The notes under the pieces are model-generated. The model worked only from the letters and a program-made list of their open reading frames with translations. It was not told where the DNA came from and did no database searches. DNA of 64,000 bases from Crotalaria pallida (taxonomy: Eukaryota > Streptophyta > Magnoliopsida > Fabales > Fabaceae): contig CM075651.1 in NCBI GenBank assembly GCA_037953625.1, forward strand, positions 148,816,001 to 148,880,000. Reading direction: 5' to 3'. The position numbers and the translations under genes are program-made. Position 1 is the first letter of the stretch; each line of letters begins with the position of its first letter. Shown here piece after piece: positions 1-11,941 of this stretch.

Positions 1-597
1 TCGGCTGAGGAAGTGGTGGAGAACAAGTCAACCTCAATTGAAAATTCTGATATGGGTCATATAAACAATAGCAAAGTTGAACAAAATGGGCCTTCCAACA
101 AAAAAGTTGTCAAAGTTAAAAGTCCAATGGCTGGAAAGAACCCTCAACACAAGCCCAAAACTCCCTCTAAAGGACCCATTGGAAACTCTAAAATTCAAAT
201 TTCGGTTGTCCCAAAACCCAAACCTTCTATTAACGCTCATAGTCCTCCAGAGGTGCAGACCACGGAATCAACTAAGCAAAAGAATATTAAAGAAACGGAA
301 ATTCTTCACAGGATGCGTATTTTGCAGAAAAAGGGACACGCAGGTTTGGAAAACTTCGTTACTCATGTCACCCTCCCAGACGCCGAAATGGTAGAGTATG
401 CGCAGCTTAATAGAGGTATGCACACAGTCATCAATCCCAAATCTATTCCCCCTGATATCAATTCGTCCCCCAAGGGTCCTAAGGGAATGGAAGTCGATGA
501 TTTTGCTCCTTCATCGTCTATAAGGGTTTTGCCCAAGAATGATCTTCATTCAGAAAATCTGGACCTTAAAGGTCGAATCTCAAATATGTGCCAATGA
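1..597 (+). CDS. LINE ORF1 (gag-like), 3' part
   Basis: Open frame from base 1 to the TGA at 595-597, giving at least 198 residues. The protein is rich in Lys, Pro, Ser and Asn with no recognisable catalytic motif, as expected for the low-complexity C-terminal part of a plant LINE ORF1 RNA-binding protein. The assignment rests on position directly before the endonuclease frame. Its stop codon overlaps the ATG of ORF2 (594-596) in an ATGA arrangement. The true start is outside the window. Confidence 0.7.
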   Translation, partial: SAEEVVENKSTSIENSDMGHINNSKVEQNGPSNKKVVKVKSPMAGKNPQHKPKTPSKGPIGNSKIQISVVPKPKPSINAHSPPEVQTTESTKQKNIKETEILHRMRILQKKGHAGLENFVTHVTLPDAEMVEYAQLNRGMHTVINPKSIPPDINSSPKGPKGMEVDDFAPSSSIRVLPKNDLHSENLDLKGRISNMCQ

Positions 598-3500
598 TCA
601 TTCTCTCTTGGAATGTTAGAGGAGCAGTGGGTACCAGATTTGGTAGATTTTTTCGCAATTTGATGGCTTCTCAGAGACCAGATTTAGTGATCATCCAGGA
701 GCCCAGATGTAGTGGTTTAAGAGCCCAGAGAATCATCCGAAAACTTGGTTTCCACAACTCTTTAGTCAGTGAAGCAACAGGTTACTCGGGAGGCATTTGG
801 TTGCTTTGGAACAATGATTCCCTTTCTATACAGCTGCTTAAATGTGAAACCCAACTGCTACATGTGAGTATAAAAGATGACAGCCCAAGACCCTGGTTTT
901 TATCTACAATTTACGCAAGTCCTAGAGAGGAGGAAAGAGGCTACCTTTGGGAGTCCCTAGCTGAGATTAATCATCACCTTGTAGGGGATTGGCTCCTTTT
1001 AGGGGATTTCAACGATATTTCAGATGCAAGAGAAAAGAAAGGAGGTGCTGTGGTTGATCTCCATAAATGCCGCATTTTCACTGATAGAATAAACTCTTGT
1101 AACCTCATTGATTTGGGTCAAGTTGGAGGTCCTTTTACTTGGATTGGTCCGAACTGGTTATGATCGTGTTTACAAGAGACTGGATAGAGGCCTTTGCAAT
1201 GCTAGCTGGAGAACTCGTTTCCCGGACGCTATGGTGAAGGTTCTGGTCAGGTCTCACTCAGATCACCATCCTCTTTGTCTCAATCTTGAACCTCATAATG
1301 GTAACAGGTTTGCTCGTCCCTTTCGTTTCCAAGCTATGTGGTTAAGTCACTCTGATTTTGATAACTTTATGCATAGTAATTGGAGAAATGACATGATTTT
1401 AATTGAGGCTATAGACTGTCTTGTGCCTAAATTAAAAGATTGGAATGAATCTGTTTTTGGTAATGTGTTCCAACGAAAGAAGGAGCTCATGGCCAGAATT
1501 AGAGGAATTCAAGTTTCCCCAAATTACTCTACTAACCCGTTTCTGCAGAACTTGGAGACAGACCTAAGGCAACATCTGGATGAAACGCTGAAAAATGAAG
1601 AAACCCTCTGGTTTCAAAAATCCAGAAAGGATTGGATTATTGGAGGAGATAGGAACACAAGATATTATCACTCTCGTGCTATCTCTAGAAGAAATAAAAA
1701 TAAAATTTTGGCTCTTCATGATGATACCGAGAGCTGGTGCTATGATGATGATGCCAACCGTGCTAGAGTCAAGTCCTTCTTTGGAAATCTGTACAATGAG
1801 GACCTGATGGATAGACCACCCCTTGATTGTGACATTTCTTACCGTCCTAGCCATCTCCTTTTTACTAATCTCGACAGCCCTCCCTCTATGGAAGAGATCA
1901 AGAAAGCTCTGTTCTCCATGGGTTCTTACAAAGCTCCTGGTGAAGACGGGTTACCAGCTATTTTCTTTAAACATAACTGGCACCTTCTCCAGAATAATTT
2001 TCGTGATTTTATTCATGTTGCTTGGCAGAATCCTGAAGCTATTCGCACTATTAACTCTACTCTTCTTGTCCTTATCCCCAAAGTTAATAATCCGCAGTTG
2101 GCTTCCCAATTCAGACTTATTGCCCTATGAAACGTGGTGTACAAGTGCTTTTCCAAGATCTTGGCTAACCGAATTAAACCTTTCATGAATGATTGGATCT
2201 CCCCTCAACAAGTTGGTTTTGTTCCAGGCAGAAATATACAAGACCACATCATCATCGCCCAAGAGTTGGTCCACTCTATGAAAATCATGAAAGGGAACAA
2301 AAGCTACATGTCTATAAAATTCGATCTTGAAAAGGCATATGACAGGCTTTCGTGGAGTTTCATCAAAAACTGTTTGGTGGAGTTACAATTACCTCCTGAT
2401 ATGATTAATTTGATTATGAACTGTGTCACTACAGCTTCCTTCAAGTTACTTTGGAATGGTGAAAAAACTGAGTCCTTTCTCCCTTCTAGGGGGGTGAGAC
2501 AAGGTGATCCACTATCCCCATTCCTCTTCGTCATCTGTATGGACAAACTGGCCCATATGATAACCAAGGAGGTCAACAATGGAAGCTGGAAACCTATTAA
2601 AGCAGGTAGACAGGGTCCTTTAATTTCTCACCTAATGTTTGCTGACGATCTTCTTGTTTTTGCAGAGGCCTCTGTAGAGCAGCTTGGAAGGATTATGGAT
2701 TGTTTGGAAAAGTTTGGATTAAGCTCGGGGCACAAAATCAATGATTCAAAAACCAGCATCTTCTTTTCCTCAAATGTCAACAGTTTGGTGGTTAATGATA
2801 TAGTCAACCAGAGCGGCTTCAAATGGAATAAAGGCATAGGATCCTACCTTGGATCGATTGACCATGGCAGCAGACGCAAAAAAGATAACTTTAAACATAT
2901 TATTGATAAATTATCTAACAAACTTGCAGGTTGGAAAGCTAGCTGCCTCTCTCTTGCTGGAAGAACGATCCTTGCTAAAAGTGTCCTTGGATCTCTCGCT
3001 AATCATGCAATGCAACATTCGGTTCTCCCTGTCTCTGTTTGTAATGAAATTGAGAAGGCACAACGAAACTTTGTGTGGGGTTCTTCTTTTGAACAAAGGA
3101 AAACTCATCTTGTAAAGTGGGATACCCTGTGCATGTCTAAAGCTCTTGGAGGTCTCAGTTTTAGGAAAATGTCTACTTTCAATTATGCTTTTATCATGAA
3201 GCTAGGGTGGGGTATCCTCACAAAGCCTAATGATCTCTGGGTGCAAGTGCTTAAAGGAAAGTATGCTAGAGGAAATAACATTCTCAACAACTTAACCTGC
3301 TCTAAAAGAGACTCTACCTTGTGGAAGAGATTGGTAAAGCTGTGGCCTTGGATCATTGATAACATTGTTTACCGCATTGGTAATGGTAAAGGCACTTGGT
3401 TCTGGAAAAATAGGTGGATTGGTGATAACATTCTCTTGAAGGACCATGCTCTTCAAACCATTGATGTTTCGCGTGATATAACCTTAGTTGCTGATTTGGT

Positions 3501-4707
3501 TGATCAAGAAGGCAACTGGGACTTCTCCAAGTTACACAACCTTATCAATGACTGTATGCTGGAAAAGGTCTTGACTCTCCCCCCTCCGCACCCTGACTTT
3601 GGTGAAGACCAATTGGGATGGGGCAGTAATGATGATGGCATCTTTTCTGTAAAAAGTGCTTACTCCTTGCTGTCCAAAGATGCTCACACGGTTGAAGCGA
3701 TACCTTGGGAAACCGTTTGGAATACTAATTGCTTAGAAAGATGGAAGTTCCAATTTTGGAAAACTGGACATGATCGTCTCTTAACCAATTCCAGGAAAAG
3801 TAGATGGGGCCTCGGAACACCTGACTGTAACCACTGTAGTGGAGTTGAAGAAACGGCAGCCCACGTTCTCCGAGACTGCCCTATTGCTCAAAGCTTGTGG
3901 AAAGGATTCTTAAATACTGCTGAGTACAATGACTTCTTTAAAAGTGAGCTTGTCACTTGGTGCCGCATCAATATCCTTCATCGATGGGGATCCTTCACTA
4001 TCCAGGAGTGGAGGATTTTATTCATGTGTTCAATTTATTATTTATGGCAATGACGTAACTGCATTGTAGCTGATTCGAATTTTAGGTACCCTGCTGATAT
4101 TAAGTATTTTATCTTGTGTCAGGTTCACAGCTTAAAAGCCAATGGATCCAATGATGCAACCAAAAAGGTGGAAACTCGCTTCATTCGTTGGACAGCCCCC
4201 CCAGAAGGCTGGATTAAGCTCAATTCCGATGGGGCTTCTAAAGGCAATCCGGGAGTGGCTGGCTGTGGAGGGGTTTTCCGCAATTGTTCTGGCGCTTGGC
4301 TTGTTGGCTTCTACAACAAAATAGGCATTACTACGGCCTACACCGCTGAACTATGGGGCATTCTCTCGGGTCTAAAGCTAGCGTGGGAGAGAGGATACAA
4401 ACATGTGATTGTTGAATGCGACTCTCTCACTATAGTGAGCCAGCTCTCTGCCGACAGCATCAACGCCTTACACACTCAAACAAACCAGCTTATAAGGCAT
4501 ATCCGTCTTCTCCAACAAAAAGATTGGAGGATCCAGTTTAAGCACACCCTTCATGAAGGAAATAGGTGCGCTGATTTCATGGCCAATTTTAGTCTTGATA
4601 AGCCTCTTGGCTGTCAAGTGATGGATAAACCTCCTCAAGGCATGAAGGACTTCTTGTTTCAAGACTATTCTGGGGTTGCTTTTCCCAGGGACTCTGTTCT
4701 AGCTTAG
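594..4707 (+). pseudogene. LINE ORF2: endonuclease / reverse transcriptase / RNase H, disrupted
   Basis: Starts at ATG 594 with the typical N-terminus MIILSWNVRG. The apurinic-type endonuclease shows SWNVRG, QEPR, LLGDFND and, after the frameshift, SDHHPL. The frame then shifts by one between GPN (about 1150) and GYDRVYKRLDRG, a run normally continuous in this family. The reverse transcriptase follows, with the catalytic FADD box at about 2638-2649 and a VRQGDPLSPFLF block just before it. A zf-RVT segment with Cys and His residues lies near 3820-3880. The C-terminal RNase H (about 4200-4600) keeps its acidic residues in SDGASKGN, TAEL, VECDSL and RCADF. TGA at 2128-2130 replaces a codon that is normally Cys in the S/A-L-C-N-V motif; TGA at 4051-4053 lies in the link before RNase H. 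With these three lesions it cannot give a full polyprotein. Confidence 0.92.
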
Positions 4708-4759
4708 TTTTTTCCTTTTCTGTTTTTGGGCTCTGCCCCTTTGTTCACCAAAAAAAAGG

Positions 4760-5514
4760 ATGCAAAGTACCGATTGCCTCATGCTATTAGTATACGCTAT
4801 GGAGCTTTTGAAGTTGTTTTTGATTTACTAGGAATGCGAATTATTGAGTGATCCACATTCATTTCCCATGGTTGCCACCAGCTAAAAACCTGAATAGCAA
4901 AACATATATAAACCACTCAAAAACAAAAGGTCAGAAAATGCATGCCATGAAGTTTAAGAGTTTAAAAGAAGAAAACATCATAATTATATAAATGTACGAT
5001 CTGTCACAATATGGGGTATAAGAAAAATAGCAAGCAACTCATGGGTTGAAAAGAAAATACACTGTATGCCACACCAAAGAACAAAGATAAAATTATAACC
5101 TCATGCAACACTCACATACACGAAAGCAACAAGCTATATCTACTACATCATACTGATTAATGATTACTGATTTTTTGATGAATTCAGTCAAAATTGGATG
5201 TAGTTTTGTTATCATTTTGGATGTAGCAGGATGCCTTATTATTACTATTTTGGATGCAGTTGGATTGATGCTAATCCAGTGTTGTAAATTTTAACTAAAT
5301 GAGCCAAATAGACCAGATGGATTTAACCAAACCATTTATATTTAGTTCGGTTCGGTTTGATCTTAATATATAAAATACATCATAACCGAACTAATAAATC
5401 GAATCATGTTAATTTGATTAATCTAGTCTCCAATATCTATTAAAAACTAGACCGAACCGTTACACCCTATGTTTGCCTATCATATCTCTGTACATCTCCT
5501 GTTGCCTATATGAT
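4760..5514. other. AT-rich spacer, no gene seen
   Basis: No supported ORF. At about 5280-5465 there is a stretch with TTCGGTTCGGTTT and, on the other side, CCGAACCG followed by TTACACCCTA, suggesting a small degenerate inverted-repeat element of unknown class. Confidence 0.4.
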
Positions 5515-5530
5515 GGTTACATTTACAAAT

Positions 5531-5531
<1 letters not shown>

Positions 5532-5584
<53 letters not shown>
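5532..5584. repeat. (AT)n microsatellite
   Basis: About 26 uninterrupted AT dinucleotides. Confidence 0.97.
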
Positions 5585-5588
<4 letters not shown>

Positions 5589-5832
5589 TTTTAGGTGAAT
5601 AAAATTATTTAAAGGGTGGAATATATTGACTAAGTGCTCTAATAGCATTTCTTACCATTGTCTTTTATACATATATTTTTAAATTAATTAAGTTTGGCTA
5701 CACTCATAAATTGCTAGAATTAAGAGATGAGGATACAAAATTGAAAGAAAATATATACCATTGAGATTTGAGAGTCCGACTTTTGGAAGTGGATTTAACT
5801 ATTCTACAGTGCAAGTGCGCACCTTAGAATAT

Positions 5833-6016
5833 TTTTTTTTACACCAAGGGTATCCCCAGCCGACAGCCGAAGACTAATCCCCTCCGAGGCGTAGAGATCA
5901 TCGTAGTGGGTTTTGCCTCTACAAACAAAGCATTTTCCATGCCCACGGTAGGGATCGAACCCTTGACATCATGCTTAAGGAACCCAACTATCTACCAACT
6001 GTGCTGGGCTTTGTTG
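5833..6016 (-). mobile_element. tRNA-derived SINE, family 1, full copy
   Basis: On the minus strand the element begins with a tRNA-like head (CAGCACAGTTGGTAGATAG, then a B-box-like GGGTTCGATCCC) and ends in an A run, seen as T's at 5832-5840. It is flanked by a perfect 18-bp direct repeat, GTGCGCACCTTAGAATAT, at 5815-5832 and 6017-6034. This defines both ends and shows target-primed insertion. A related copy lies at 43191-43387 and a worn one at 17283-17450. Confidence 0.9.
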
Positions 6017-6034
6017 GTGCGCACCTTAGAATAT

Positions 6035-7205
6035 AATGTGCAAATGTAATCAATGAGAGAAAAATCAACGGTCCAAATTATAATAAGATACACGATGAGT
6101 ATATAACAAATTATGGAGTATAATATTGTTAAATTTTTTGAATAATGATTATAATATATCGTTTTATTCTCTAAAATGCATCTCTCACTTTAGATGGATT
6201 TAACTCCTCTAAAGAAAGAGGAACACTACTCCAGACAATAACACGAGAAATTATAAATGTTGATAAAAATAAAATAGCTTTATTTGCACTCTTAAATATT
6301 TATTTAAATCTTTATTAGCTTAATCAATTTTTTTAAAGAACTAATTTATTAATTAATAAAAATATGTAAGTAACTGATAATGTGACTTGTTATTCTCCCC
6401 CTTCCTTATCTTTTGTAGTTTTAACTATTTTTTTTATTTCATATATTTTTTAATGGTAGATTTTCAAGGCGTAATAAATTTTTTTTTTCAATTTTAACTT
6501 TCATTCAATCATTTTTATCACTTTTCGTTAATTATACTTTTCTCCTATTTCTCATATTTAAATTGTCATACATTAATTAATGGATATACGTTCTAATAAA
6601 AATTTAGAGTTTGCTTAACCTCAACCCTAAGCTGAGGATAAAAAGTAAAAATGTAGAAAAAAAGTCTTGAAAAACTAATCCACTAACTCTTAAAGTACTA
6701 ATTGAACAATTATTCTTTCAATACAAATATAATTTTTTAGTGTCTTAAGAAAATCCAAAAATTAAATATTATTACAATTTTTAGTAAAGATTAAATAAGG
6801 ATAATTTGAACAAAACAAATATAAAAATTACAATATTCGATATATCTTAATATACGTGAAACAATCTTAAAATAAAAAAAAAAATGAAATAGAGGGAGAA
6901 TAAGCAATTTTGGGTTAGAAAGTTCTGGTATTTAGAGCAAAGCATGGTAAAGTGAACGCAGCTGGTGCTAACTTTGCACGCTTTGTTGTTAAACCATGCA
7001 TACGCATCATGGACATGTCTGTGCGTTCCTCATGTTAATTATGACACATTATCTTGGCCGTTGGATCTTAAACATCCTCATAATATGGTGCTGGTTTTAA
7101 GGTGACGCCACTCTCACGACATCTTCATGGGCTGTGACTGTGAGGTCATAAGTCATGACCATAGTGCTGGCTCGTTGGACTCAACTTGGGCCCGTGTACC
7201 ACACA
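6035..7205. other. AT-rich spacer, no gene seen
   Basis: Very AT-rich with homopolymer runs and no supported ORF or clear repeat boundary. From about 6950 to 7200 it becomes less AT-rich, but no coding sequence was recognised. Confidence 0.5.
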
Positions 7206-7366
7206 TAAACGGGTTCTAGTTTTTTACCCAGTTAATTCGTTGACCCCTTATTTATGCAAAAATCTCATAATAACCTTATTAACTTTCAATAATTCCAAAA
7301 TACCACCCTCTTATTTCATCATTGTCTCTCCTCTTCTTCCACTTATTTTTAAAATAAATAAATAAA

Positions 7367-7459
7367 TAAACAACCCACGCTTAACCCACAGCGAGGGTTA
7401 TAAATATATATTTTAACAAGCATGCCGAGGACACAACGAGAGTTGTAAAATTTAATTTT
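7367..7459. repeat. Left part of AGCGAGGGTTATAAA repeat cluster
   Basis: Contains CAGCGAGGGTTATAAA and a worn CAACGAGAGTTGTAAAA. The same units continue beyond the inner MULE at 14985-15320, showing that the MULE split one repeat cluster. Confidence 0.6.
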
Positions 7460-7683
7460 GGCTTAATTGCATATTTGGTCCTTTATCTTATTTTTTAGAT
7501 TCAGTTTGGTCCTTTATCTCTTTTTTTGGAATTATTTGGTCCTTTATCTTTTCCCACATTTACACTTATATCCTTCCGTTACCAATCGTTATTAAATAAA
7601 CGGAGAAGTAAAACGACGTCGTTTAGGGCATAAGTAAAACGACGTCGTTTCATATCTAACCCTAAAACGACATCGTTTTCGGA
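7460..7683 (+). repeat. MULE left terminal inverted repeat, 224 bp
   Basis: Holds three TTTGGTCCTTTATC units in the outer 80 bases and three copies of a palindromic AAACGACGTCGTTT-type motif (the third reads AAACGACATCGTTT). It presumably provides the promoter for the transposase gene, whose 5' leader begins just inside. Confidence 0.93.
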
Positions 7684-7905
7684 TTTGGAGGGAAACACTG
7701 AATAGTGAAGAAGCTGAAGGGATTAAGTCGAAGCTGAGAGACAAGCTGAGAGTCCAAGCTGAGAGTCTTTTCTTCGAGCTGAAGGTGAAGGAATTTTAGA
7801 ACGATCTTCGTTTTCGTGTTCGTGGGTGTGAGTTCTTCTCTGAAGGTTGAAGGCACTTCTCTAAAGGAAGTTCTTCGTGTTGAAGGTCAAGACACTTACT
7901 AACAG

Positions 7906-8089
7906 GTATGTATTCTTGTGTAGCTTGTTTATGAATGTGTTGCTTTGGGGTTTGTTTTTTTAATGTGATTAAAATGTGCGATTGATGTTCTGTTTATAAA
8001 TGGTTTAGGTTAGCTCATTATCTTTGAGATGTATTTTGGAAATGGTTTAGGGTTTGATTGAATACATGTTTTATTATATGTTTGAACAG
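7906..8089 (+). other. Probable intron in the 5' leader of the MULE transposase gene
   Basis: Donor AACAG/GTATGT at 7906 and acceptor TTTGAACAG ending at 8089, 15 bases before the transposase ATG at 8105. The sites fit the plant consensus and the intron is T-rich. Inferred from sequence only. Confidence 0.6.
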
Positions 8090-10189
8090 TGATCTTGGAC
8101 CACAATGGCTGGTTATTTTCATGTGCATGTGCATCATGGAGGGCGTTTTAGAAGTGGTAGAGGTGATTATGTTGGAAAGGTGTGTACATTGCAATGTGAC
8201 CCAGACAAGTGGTCTTACTGGGAGATTTTGGACATTCTGAAGGAGGAACTGAGATATATTGATATTGAGAGCTTGTGGTTTTATAATGGTAATGAAGATC
8301 ATCCTAGTGGTATGACTGAGATAAAGGATGATCAGGGAGCAACAGAAATGATTAATATAGCACGTGTGGATGGATATGCAGAGTTGTTTGTCATTCATAA
8401 AGTGTCACAGCCTTTTATAGACTTGGACAATGATGATGAGGGTGGGCCTGCAGAAGGTGTTGGTGTTGGTAAAAGTGTTGATGCAGGGGGTGTTGGTGTG
8501 GGTCAATATGTTGATGCAGGGGGTGTTGGGGTGGGTCAAACTGTTAGTGCAGAGGGTGTTGGGTTGGATCAGGGAATGAGTGAGGGTGTTGGGCTTGGTT
8601 TGTGTAAGGGTGTTGGGCCTGGGCTGGGTAAGGATGTTGTGGCTGGGAATAGGTCTGATGAAGAAAGTGAGAGTAGTAAAGATGATGACAGCCAAGATGA
8701 AGATGTAGTCATTACTGATGAGAGTGAGACAATCGAGACTGATGATGATGATTTAACTGATGAAGAGAATGGAGGTAACAGTGATGATAGTGCTTTGAAC
8801 ATCAGGTTCCATGATTCTGAAGAGGAACAATATTTAAAATATGGGTTTGATGCAGTAAATGTGGAGTGTTTTGGCCATGGATTTGAGCCAGTAAATGGTG
8901 ATGACTATGCAGAGGTGAATTTTCCTAATGCAACCGAGCCTGTTCAAACTGAAGCTGGAACTGAAGCACCAAGATCAACTTCTACTGAAGTTGCTGGTGA
9001 ACCTGAAATCCAAGCAAAGAAGAGAGGAAGACCAAAAAGGAATCCAACAGCATCAGTGAAGGACAAAAACAGTAAAGTAAGAGCACCAAAGAAGAGAGGC
9101 AGACCAAAAAAATCATCACAGCCAGCTTCTAATACAAGTTTGGTGAACTTTGATGAGAGTCAACACTCTGGAAATGACTCTCTAACTGAGTCTCATGGTG
9201 CTGCTGCTGCAAACCTTGATGATCCACATGGTTTATCATATAGTGAATATGGCAGTGAAGAGCTACACAGTGGAGGAGACTCATATGAGGACAATGTGGT
9301 CAAGCGTAGGAAGCTCCCAACATTCCAGATGCCTAAGAAAATGACAGACTATAAATGGGATGTGGGGACATATTTTGAGTCCAAGCAGTCATTCAAGGAT
9401 GCCATCACTACCTATGCTATTCACTCTGGGAGAGATTTGAAGATTCTGAAGAATGACAAGATTAGATTGAGAGTTAGATGCAAAGATGGGTGTCCTTGGT
9501 TAGCATATTGTTTTAAGCTACCAAAGGAAGAGACATGGCAGCTAAGGAAATTAGTTGATGAACATACATGCAGCAGGGGACACAAGGTGAATTTGCTGAG
9601 AGCCAAATGGCTTAGCTCAAGGATTCAAAACTCCCTTAGAGAAAACCCAAAGGTTAAGGTTGAAACAATTAGAGAGAGGGCTAAAAAGAAGTGGAATATT
9701 GGAATAAGAAAGTCACAAGCATTAAGGGCTAGGAATGAAGCAAATGAGCTAGTTGAAGGCTCATTCAGAGAACAATATACTAGGATCTATGATTACTGCC
9801 ATGAATTATTGAGATCTAATCCTGGTTCAACTGTGAAGCTTAAAGTTGAGGCTTATAGGGGTGATGAACCTGACTTGGAGCAGCCTAGTCCTGGACCAAT
9901 GATGCCTATGTTCCAAAGACTCTACATATGCTTGAAAGCATGCAAGGATAGTTTTTTCAGATGCAGACCTGTAATTGGGTTAGATGGGGGCTTTTTAAAG
10001 GGTATATACGGTGGGCAGCTCCTATGTGCAATTGGGGTGGATCCAAATGACCAAATGCTGCCTATTGCTTATGCTGTGGTTGAGGTGGAGAACATTGACA
10101 CATGGACATGGTTCATTGATCTCTTGATCAATGACCTTGGGGGACAACTAGAATGCATGACTTACACATTTATCTCAGATAGGCAAAAG

Positions 10190-10458
10190 GTACTCTTTAA
10201 TTTGGTCTTTTATCTAATTTTTCACATTCATTTTGATCCTTTATTTAATATTGATAGTTTCAGTGTGGTCCTTTATTTAATATTGATAGTTTCAGTGTGG
10301 TCCTTTATTTAATATTGATAGTTTCAGTTTGGTCTTTTATTTAATCTTGATAGTTTCAGTGTGGTCCTGCATTTAATCTTGATAGTTTCAGTGTGGTCCT
10401 GCATTTAATACCTTTGGAATCTGTTTGATCTGTTACAATTTCACAACCTTTTGTGCAG
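10190..10458 (+). repeat. Transposase intron 1 with about five tandem 32-bp units
   Basis: GATAGTTTCAGTGTGGTCC-type units recur at 10253, 10285, 10317, 10349 and 10381, exactly 32 bases apart. Intron ends are AAAG/GTACTC and TTTGTGCAG/GG. The unit contains TTCAGTTTGGTC and CCTTTATTTAAT blocks that resemble the TTTGGTCCTTTATC units in the MULE ends. Confidence 0.9.
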
Positions 10459-11669
10459 GGATTGATGAATGCAATTGATAATTTGCTGCCACGTGTGGAC
10501 CAGAGGTTTTGTGTAAGGCACATGTACAACAACTTCAGAAAGGAATATCCAGGTAAAAAGCTGAAGCACATGATGTGGAGAGCTGCAAAGGCTACATATG
10601 CCAGAGCTTGGGAGAGAGAGATGAAAGAAATAAAAAATGAGAATGAGGGAGCTTTCAGGTGGCTTATCAAAGAGTCACCAAGATTCTAGAGCAAGTCATA
10701 TTTCACATTCAATCCCAAGTGTGACATGTTACTAAATAACATGGCTGAAGCTTTCAACAGTGTGATAGTTGGAGCTAGACACAAGCCAATAATTACATGT
10801 TTGGAAGAGATAAGGATGTACTTGATGGATAGGTGGGCCAAAAATAGGTTGAAGATTGCTGCATATGAAGGTAGCATTTTACTAAAGATTAGAAAAAGGC
10901 TACAAAAGGAGGCTGAATATACTAACAATTGGATCACAAGGTAAATATTGATGTTGCACTTTATTCGTTCACTGTTTGATCTGTTATGTGGTGTTGTGAA
11001 TATTGATGTTGCATTGTATGTGTGTTTTGTTTTATGTAGATGGGCTGGAAATGAGCTCTATCAGGTGAGCTGTGTTGGTGATCCCACCACATCCTATACT
11101 GTTAATCTGGATGACAGGAACTGCACATGTAGGAAGTGGAATTTGACAGGCATACCATGTTGTCATGTCATTGCATGCATGAATTCTAGGAGCAAGAATC
11201 CAGAAGACTATATTCCTGTTTACTGCAGGAAGGAGGCATATGCAGCATGTTATGAGCCAATAATTCATCCAACAGTTGGTGCAAAACAATGGGCTGTAAG
11301 ATCCATGAAGAATGTTTTGATAAATGCCAAAAGGTTTTGAACAAGCTACAAAAGGTTTTGAACAAGCTTCAAATGTGTTGATCAAGATCAAGCTCAACAA
11401 GCAACAACAAACATCAAGTTATGAAGAGAGAGCCAACTCATGAAGACTTAGTTGGTAGTTTTTGTTTTAATGTTTTATCTTTTGCCTCACAAGTCTTTTA
11501 GTTTATGAGTTTGGGTAGAGTTCTTAGAGGGTAGTGAATCTCTTTTGATTGCATGATTTTATCATATTTTGAGTATTCACTTTGCCTAAAATCGATAGGT
11601 GGATTAAAGGTTTGAAAGAAAAGGTTTAGTTTGTGAGAAAACAAGTTTTTAAGTGTTTTTTGAACTGAC

Positions 11670-11854
11670 TACTCGATTATCCACTTGTTTACTCGAGTAG
11701 AATTTTCATGTCTTGCGCAAATACTCGATTAAGGGGCTGATTACTCGAGTAGAATTTTGAAGCCTTGCGTAAATACTCGAGTAGTAACTTAAATACTCGA
11801 GTAGTGAACAAGTTTTACACTGATTACTCGAGTAGTAACTTTGTTACTCGAGTA
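11670..11854. repeat. Cluster of TACTCGAGTA palindromes in the LTR
   Basis: Six exact copies of the 10-bp palindrome TACTCGAGTA at 11690, 11742, 11774, 11794, 11825 and 11845, and two TACTCGATTA variants at 11670 and 11722. Confidence 0.95.
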
Positions 11855-11930
11855 ACACGAGCTGTAACTGTTTTTAAATGCGTTTTTCACTTCTCAAAAG
11901 CACTTTTAACCATTCCTAACTTTTGGGTAT

Positions 11931-11941
11931 TCTATATAAAT
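11931..11941 (+). promoter_or_regulatory. Likely TATA box of the solo LTR
   Basis: TTCTATATAAATC downstream of the palindrome cluster, on the strand that would transcribe the retrotransposon. Position within the LTR fits a core promoter; inference only. Confidence 0.45.

Larger units (their letters stand above)
1..4757 (+). mobile_element. Plant LINE (non-LTR retrotransposon) with RNase H domain, 5' end outside the window, inactive
   Basis: The order gag-like ORF1, endonuclease, reverse transcriptase, zinc-binding zf-RVT region and RNase H is that of plant L1-type LINEs. The reading frame is open from base 1, so the element starts upstream of the window. ORF2 is broken by a frameshift near 1150-1160, a TGA at 2128-2130 and a TGA at 4051-4053. 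The element ends in a short A run at about 4750-4757. The target duplication cannot be checked because the 5' end is missing. Confidence 0.93.

Noticed and set aside
5941..6010. tRNA gene on the minus strand
   Set aside because: The B-box-like motif belongs to a SINE head with poly-A tail and target duplication; no full cloverleaf.
10240..10410. CRISPR-like array of 32-bp units
   Set aside because: The units are contiguous tandem repeats with no unique spacers, inside an intron of a plant transposon.
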